Shown here: positions 60,100 through 64,000 of the stretch, piece by piece | Position numbering within the stretch: the stretch's first letter is position 1 | Layout: each line of letters begins with the position of its first letter | DNA from: Streptomyces avidinii | GTDB taxonomy: Bacteria > Actinomycetota > Actinomycetes > Streptomycetales > Streptomycetaceae | Direction of reading: 5' to 3' | Assembly: GCF_014650695.1 (NCBI RefSeq) | Contig: NZ_BMVL01000008.1 | Coordinates: forward strand, 268,363-332,362 | DNA: 64,000 nt | The notes under the pieces: generated by a model | The model's input: only the letters and a program-made list of their open reading frames with translations | What the model was told of the DNA's origin: nothing | The model's database searches: none | Position numbers and translations under genes: made by a program

Positions 60100-61262
60100 C
60101 GGCCCTTCGGAAGGCCGAGGATCCGCTCGGCGACGATGTTCTGCTGGATCTGCGAGGTGCCCGCGGCGATCGTGTAGGAGAGGGACGAGAGCCGGTCCGG
60201 CACCCATTCCTCGTCGAGGGACAAGGATGCGGCCCCGAGCACCTCCGCCGCCGTGTCGTAGAGCTCCTGGCGCGCGTGCGAGTAGGCGAGCTTGAAGACG
60301 GAACCGCCGATGCCGGGTACACCGCCCGCCGACCGTCCCGCCTCGCTCACGTTCCACTGGGTGAGCCGCCAGAGCGCGCCGAACTCCCCGTACAGCCGCC
60401 CCAGCCTGCGCCGCAGCACCGGGTCGTCCCACCGGCCGTTGGCCTTCGCCGCCCGGGCCAGTTCCCCCAGGGTCCGGCGGCAGGCGACGACCTCGCCGAC
60501 GAAGGCGGTGCCGCGCTCGAAGGACAGCGTGACCATGGTGACGCGCCAGCCGTCGTTCTCCGCGCCGACCCGGTCGGCCACCGGGACCCGCACCTCGTCG
60601 AGGAACATCTCCGCGAACTCCGCCGACCCGGCGAGCGTGCGCAGCGGCCGTACCGTCACTCCCGGCGCGTCCATCCGCATGGCCAGCCAGGAGATCCCCC
60701 GGTGTTTGGGGACGTCGGCGCCGACCGGCTGCGTCCGCACGAGCAGCTCGCACCAGTCGGCGACCTCCGCGTGCGAGGTCCAGATCTTCGACCCGGTGAT
60801 CACGTAGTCGTTGCCGTCGCGTACGGCCCGGGTGCGCAGGGAAGCCAGGTCGGAGCCGGCCCCCGGCTCGCTGAAGCCCTGGCACCACACCTCGTCGCCC
60901 CGCAGGACGGGCGGCAGCCAGCGCGCCCGCTGCTCCGCCGTGCCCTCGGCCGCGATCGTCGGACCGGCGTGCAGCAGCCCGACGAAGTTCGCGCCGACGT
61001 ACGGGGCCCCGGCGCGCTCGGTCTCCTCCAGGAAGATCAGGTGCTGGGTCGGGGTGGCCCCGCGGCCGCCCGCGTCCACCGGCCAGTGCAGGCCCGCGTA
61101 CCCGGCCTCGTACAGCCTGCGCTGCCAGCCGAGGTCATAGGCGCGCCGGCCCGGCCAGTCGTCGGGGGACGGCCTGGCGGGCAGCTCAGGGAGCACCTTG
61201 GCGAGCCAGGCGCGCAGCCGGGCCCGGAAGTCCTGCTCCTCCTCGGTGTAGGTCAGGTCCAT
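60096..61262 (-). CDS. Acyl-CoA dehydrogenase, large partner subunit
   Basis: A 388-residue acyl-CoA dehydrogenase. FSEPGAGSDLASL (about residues 130-142), KIWTSHAEVADWCELLVRT, EDUF-type helix SFERGTAFVGEVVACRRTLGELAR and the C-terminal GTSQIQQNIVAERILGLPKGR are intact. Its ATG overlaps the amidohydrolase stop by one base (TGATG), so amidohydrolase, large and small dehydrogenases form one operon under operator copy 13. Confidence 0.93.
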   Translation of the reverse strand: MDLTYTEEEQDFRARLRAWLAKVLPELPARPSPDDWPGRRAYDLGWQRRLYEAGYAGLHWPVDAGGRGATPTQHLIFLEETERAGAPYVGANFVGLLHAGPTIAAEGTAEQRARWLPPVLRGDEVWCQGFSEPGAGSDLASLRTRAVRDGNDYVITGSKIWTSHAEVADWCELLVRTQPVGADVPKHRGISWLAMRMDAPGVTVRPLRTLAGSAEFAEMFLDEVRVPVADRVGAENDGWRVTMVTLSFERGTAFVGEVVACRRTLGELARAAKANGRWDDPVLRRRLGRLYGEFGALWRLTQWNVSEAGRSAGGVPGIGGSVFKLAYSHARQELYDTAAEVLGAASLSLDEEWVPDRLSSLSYTIAAGTSQIQQNIVAERILGLPKGR

Positions 61263-62461
61263 CAGCGGCGGCTCTTGTCCAGGTCGAGGCCGAGCATGCG
61301 GATGGCGTTGCCGCGCATCAGCTTGTAGATCGTCTCGTCGTCCAGACCCTTCACGTGGTCGAGGGCGACCTCCTTGGTGTGCGGGAAGGTCGAGTCCACG
61401 TGCGGGTAGTCGGTCTCGAAGGTGGCGTTGTCGCGTCCGACGACGTCGAGCGAGGCGATCCCGTGCTTGTCGCGGAAGAAGCAGCAGAACATCTGCCGGT
61501 AGTAGTACGTGGACGGCGGCTCGGGGATCAGGTCGCGGACCCCGCCCCAGGCCCGGTGCTCCTCCCAGACGTCGTCGGCCCGCTCCAGGGCGTAGGGGAT
61601 CCAGCCCATCTGGCCCTCGCTGTAGGCGAGCTTCAGCGTCGGGAACTTCACCAGGACGCCGCTGAAGAGGAAGTCCATCATCGAGGCCATCGCGTTGTTG
61701 AAGCTGAGCGAGGCCTGGACGGCGGGCGGTGCGTCGGGGGAGGCGGCGGGCATCTGGGAGCTGGACCCGATGTGCATGTTGACCACCGTGCCGGTCTCCT
61801 GGCAGACGGCGAAGAAGGGGTCCCAGTAGCCGGAATGGATCGAGGGCAGCCCGAGGTGGGTGGGGATCTCGGAGAAGGTCACGGCCTTCACCCCGCGGGC
61901 CGCGTTGCGCCGGATCTCGGCGACGGCGAGGTCGATGTCCCAGAGCGGGATGATGCACAGCGGGATCAGCCGGCCGCCGCTGTCGCCGCACCACTCCTCG
62001 ACCATCCAGTCGTTGTAGGCGCGCACGCAGGCGAGGGCGACCTCCTTGTCGTGCGCCTCGGCGAAGGTCTGACCGCAGAAGCGCGGAAACGTCGGGAAGC
62101 ACAGCGAGGCCTCGACGTGGTTGAGGTCCATGTCGGCGAGGCGTGCCTCGGGGTCCCAGCAGCCGCGGCGCATCTCCTCGCGGGTGATGCCCTCCAGGGT
62201 CATGTCGTCGCGGTCGAAGCCGACGGCGGCGATGTTGCGCTTGTACGGGAACTTCAGGTCCTCGTAGATCCACCAGTCGGTCGGCGGGCCGTCGGGGTCC
62301 ATGGTGATGACGTACTTGCCACCGGTGTAGGCGAGTTCGCCGATGCCGGCGGTGAGCGCCTTGGGGCCGCGGTCGCGGTACTTGGCGGGCAGCCAGACGT
62401 CGAACAGGTGCGCGGGCTCGATCACGTGGTCGTCGACGCTGATGATCCGAGGCAGTTCCAT
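61262..62461 (-). CDS. Amidohydrolase-2 family protein (paralog)
   Basis: A 399-residue TIM-barrel hydrolase with the same signatures as the protein at 15.4 kb: SVDDHVIEP, FCGQTFAEAHDKEV, MHIGSSSQMP and FETDYPHVDSTFPHTKE. The two probably act on related intermediates or form a mixed set. It is the first gene of the operon, preceded by operator copy 13 at 20 bp. Confidence 0.92.
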   Translation of the reverse strand: MELPRIISVDDHVIEPAHLFDVWLPAKYRDRGPKALTAGIGELAYTGGKYVITMDPDGPPTDWWIYEDLKFPYKRNIAAVGFDRDDMTLEGITREEMRRGCWDPEARLADMDLNHVEASLCFPTFPRFCGQTFAEAHDKEVALACVRAYNDWMVEEWCGDSGGRLIPLCIIPLWDIDLAVAEIRRNAARGVKAVTFSEIPTHLGLPSIHSGYWDPFFAVCQETGTVVNMHIGSSSQMPAASPDAPPAVQASLSFNNAMASMMDFLFSGVLVKFPTLKLAYSEGQMGWIPYALERADDVWEEHRAWGGVRDLIPEPPSTYYYRQMFCCFFRDKHGIASLDVVGRDNATFETDYPHVDSTFPHTKEVALDHVKGLDDETIYKLMRGNAIRMLGLDLDKSRR

Positions 62462-62480
62462 GGTCTCCCCAATTCACCGA

Positions 62481-62497
62481 TCTGATGGATCGTCAGA
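62481..62497. promoter_or_regulatory. TetR-type operator, copy 13 (one mismatch)
   Basis: TCTGATG GAT CGTCAGA lies 20 bp upstream of the amidohydrolase-dehydrogenase operon. Confidence 0.75.
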
Positions 62498-62519
62498 AAC
62501 AAGCTAGCCCCGCCACCCC

Positions 62520-62548
62520 TGGACCGACAAGCGTGCGCGCTCTACGCT
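62520..62548 (+). promoter_or_regulatory. AMP ligase promoter
   Basis: TGGACC (62520-62525), a 17-bp spacer and TACGCT (62543-62548). The expected start point near 62555 is followed at once by operator copy 14. Confidence 0.5.
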
Positions 62549-62558
62549 CTGCGCTTGC

Positions 62559-62575
62559 TCTGACTATCCGTCAGC
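62559..62575. promoter_or_regulatory. TetR-type operator, copy 14 (one mismatch)
   Basis: TCTGACT ATC CGTCAGC lies 17 bp upstream of the AMP ligase start, just before its GGAGG ribosome-binding site. Confidence 0.78.
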
Positions 62576-62591
62576 TATGGGGAGGTCTGGG

Positions 62592-64000
62592 ATGACGGAC
62601 ACCGCGACCGCGACAGAACTGAGCCGGTCCCGAACCCTGTGGGAACTGATCACCCACCGGGCCGCACTCACCCCGGACACCCCCGTCCTGATCGAGGCGT
62701 CCGAGGACCGCGCCGACGACCATGCCGGGGACACCACCGGGGACCGCGCCGGGGACCGCCGGCTCACCTTCGGCGCGCTGCACGACCGCGCCGAACGCGT
62801 CGCGGCCGGCCTCCACGACATGGGCGTCCGCCCCGGCACCGTCGTCGCCTGGCAGCTCCCCACCCGCATCGAAACGGTGCTGCTCTCCGTCGCCCTCGCC
62901 CGGATCGGCGCCGTCCAGACCCCCGTCATCCCCTTCTACCGGGACCGCGAGGTCGGCTTCGCCCTGCGCGAGGCCAAGGCCGAGTACTTCGCCGTACCCG
63001 GGAACTGGCGCGGCTTCGACCACACGGCCATGGCCCGGCGACTCGGCGCCCGCGGCGTCTTCGAGGCCTACGCCGACCTCCCGGACGGCGACCCGGCCGT
63101 ACTCCCCCCGCCGCCCGCCTCCGGCACCGACGTCCGGTGGATCTACTGGACCTCCGGCACCACCTCCGACCCCAAGGGCGTCCTGCACACCGACCGCTCC
63201 CTGATCGCGGGCGGCTCCTGCCTCGCGCACGCCCTGCGCCTGAGCCCGGCCGACGTCGGCTCGATGGCCTTCCCGTACGCGCACATAGGCGGCCCGGACT
63301 ACCTGGTGATGCTGCTCCTGTACGGCTTCCCCGCGGTGCTCTTCGAGAAGTTCGCCATGCCGGACGCGCTGAACGGCTACCGCCGCCACGGAGTCACCGT
63401 CGCCGGCGGATCGACCGCCTTCTACTCCATGTTCCTGACCGAGCAGCGCAAGGCCCCGGACGTCCCCCTCATCCCCACCCTCCGCCTCCTCGCGGGCGGC
63501 GGCGCCCCGAAACCGCCGGAGATCTACCACGCGGTCGTCCGGGAACTGGGCTGCCAGCTCACCCACGGCTACGGCATGACCGAGGTCCCGATGATCACCA
63601 TGGGCGCACCGGACGACACCGCCGAGAACCTCGCCACCACCGAGGGCCGCCCCCCGGCGGGCATGTCCATCCGCATCACCGCCCCCGACGGCACCCCGCT
63701 GCCCCCGCACACGGACGGCGAGGTCCGGCTGCGCGGCGAGGCGGTCTGCCAGGGCTACCTGAACCGGGACGCGTCGACGGAGGTCTTCGACGCCGACGGC
63801 TACCTGATCACGGGCGACCTCGGCCATCTGACCCGGGACGGCTACCTCGTCCTCACCGGGCGCAGCAAGGACGTCATCATCCGCAAGGGCGAGAACATCT
63901 CGGCGAAGGAGATCGAGGACCTCCTCCACCGCCTCCCGGCCGTCGCGGACGTGGCGATCATCGGCCTCCCGGACCCCACCCGCGGCGAACGCGTCTGCGC
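62592..64000 (+). CDS. AMP-forming acyl-CoA synthetase, partial
   Basis: At least 469 residues; the gene runs off the window. The P-loop WTSGTTSDPKGVLHT (about residues 188-202), HGYGMTEVPMITMG, the hinge GRSKDVIIRKGENISAKEIEDLL and the following PDPTRGERVC confirm the ANL fold; the catalytic C-terminal Lys lies beyond the end. GGAGG is 7 nt before the ATG. The first 65 residues include GDTTGDRAGD micro-repeats. It is divergent from the amidohydrolase operon and probably activates a second acid in the same pathway. Confidence 0.92.
   Translation, partial: MTDTATATELSRSRTLWELITHRAALTPDTPVLIEASEDRADDHAGDTTGDRAGDRRLTFGALHDRAERVAAGLHDMGVRPGTVVAWQLPTRIETVLLSVALARIGAVQTPVIPFYRDREVGFALREAKAEYFAVPGNWRGFDHTAMARRLGARGVFEAYADLPDGDPAVLPPPPASGTDVRWIYWTSGTTSDPKGVLHTDRSLIAGGSCLAHALRLSPADVGSMAFPYAHIGGPDYLVMLLLYGFPAVLFEKFAMPDALNGYRRHGVTVAGGSTAFYSMFLTEQRKAPDVPLIPTLRLLAGGGAPKPPEIYHAVVRELGCQLTHGYGMTEVPMITMGAPDDTAENLATTEGRPPAGMSIRITAPDGTPLPPHTDGEVRLRGEAVCQGYLNRDASTEVFDADGYLITGDLGHLTRDGYLVLTGRSKDVIIRKGENISAKEIEDLLHRLPAVADVAIIGLPDPTRGERVC

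Overview
The window is about 73% GC, with strong third-position G/C bias, many leaderless and GTG/TTG starts, a BTAD/AfsR-type regulator, WXG100-type toxins, PQQ-propeller Ser/Thr kinase, F420-type oxidoreductases and SUKH immunity proteins. Together these indicate a Streptomyces (or close relative) chromosome. No rRNA, tRNA, CRISPR array, prophage or intact insertion sequence was seen. All calls rest on reading the sequence alone.

The dominant theme is a dispersed acyl-CoA-type catabolic gene set scattered among unrelated housekeeping and envelope genes. Its members are two LLM flavin/F420 oxidoreductases and an SDR (0.1-3.1 kb); an amidohydrolase (15.4-16.6 kb); an AMP-type acyl-CoA ligase facing a thiolase-like Ltp / DUF35 / enoyl-CoA hydratase operon (22.5-26.7 kb); an acyl-CoA dehydrogenase plus Ddn-like reductase facing a second Ltp (36.8-40.0 kb); a DoxX / DUF35 pair (41.4-42.2 kb); an NDP-forming acyl-CoA synthetase and enoyl-CoA hydratase (44.4-47.6 kb); a flavin reductase (48.7 kb); a cyclase facing an SDR / acyl-CoA dehydrogenase / alcohol dehydrogenase operon (50.5-54.8 kb); and an amidohydrolase / paired acyl-CoA dehydrogenase operon facing another AMP ligase that runs off the window (59.2-64.0 kb). 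Almost every one of these transcription units has the same 17-bp palindrome, consensus TCTGACGnnnCGTCAGA, in its promoter: 14 copies were counted, four of them in shared divergent promoters. The only TetR-family gene in the window (36.05 kb) sits in the middle of the set and has a degenerate copy across its own start. I infer a single TetR regulon for degradation of an unidentified cyclic or isoprenoid-like acid.

Between these units lie independent modules. 3.3-4.7 kb: a Pyr4/PaxB-like membrane terpene cyclase and an L,D-transpeptidase. 4.75-10.4 kb: a two-component system divergent from a lipoprotein / adaptor / MacB-like ABC exporter operon. 10.5-15.3 kb: Nudix hydrolase, secreted serine protease, GNAT, secreted metalloprotease-lectin and an MFS exporter. 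16.8-21.5 kb: a 1148-residue AfsR-like regulator followed by a tiny gene for a 63-residue peptide with three exact LDNHASG repeats and a methyltransferase. 27.9-31.7 kb: a WXG100-type YwqJ deaminase toxin with SUKH immunity genes and a second stand-alone deaminase. 31.8-35.8 kb: cyclophilin, PQQ-propeller kinase and a double VOC protein. 49.5-58.8 kb: a D,D-carboxypeptidase, small membrane and TOPRIM proteins, an exported alpha/beta hydrolase and an anti-sigma-type ATPase.

The strongest candidates for something undescribed are the 14-operator regulon and the LDNHASG repeat peptide next to its AfsR-like regulator. Starts were chosen from ribosome-binding sites, 4-bp overlaps and leaderless -10 boxes; substrates and the regulator-operator pairing are inference.
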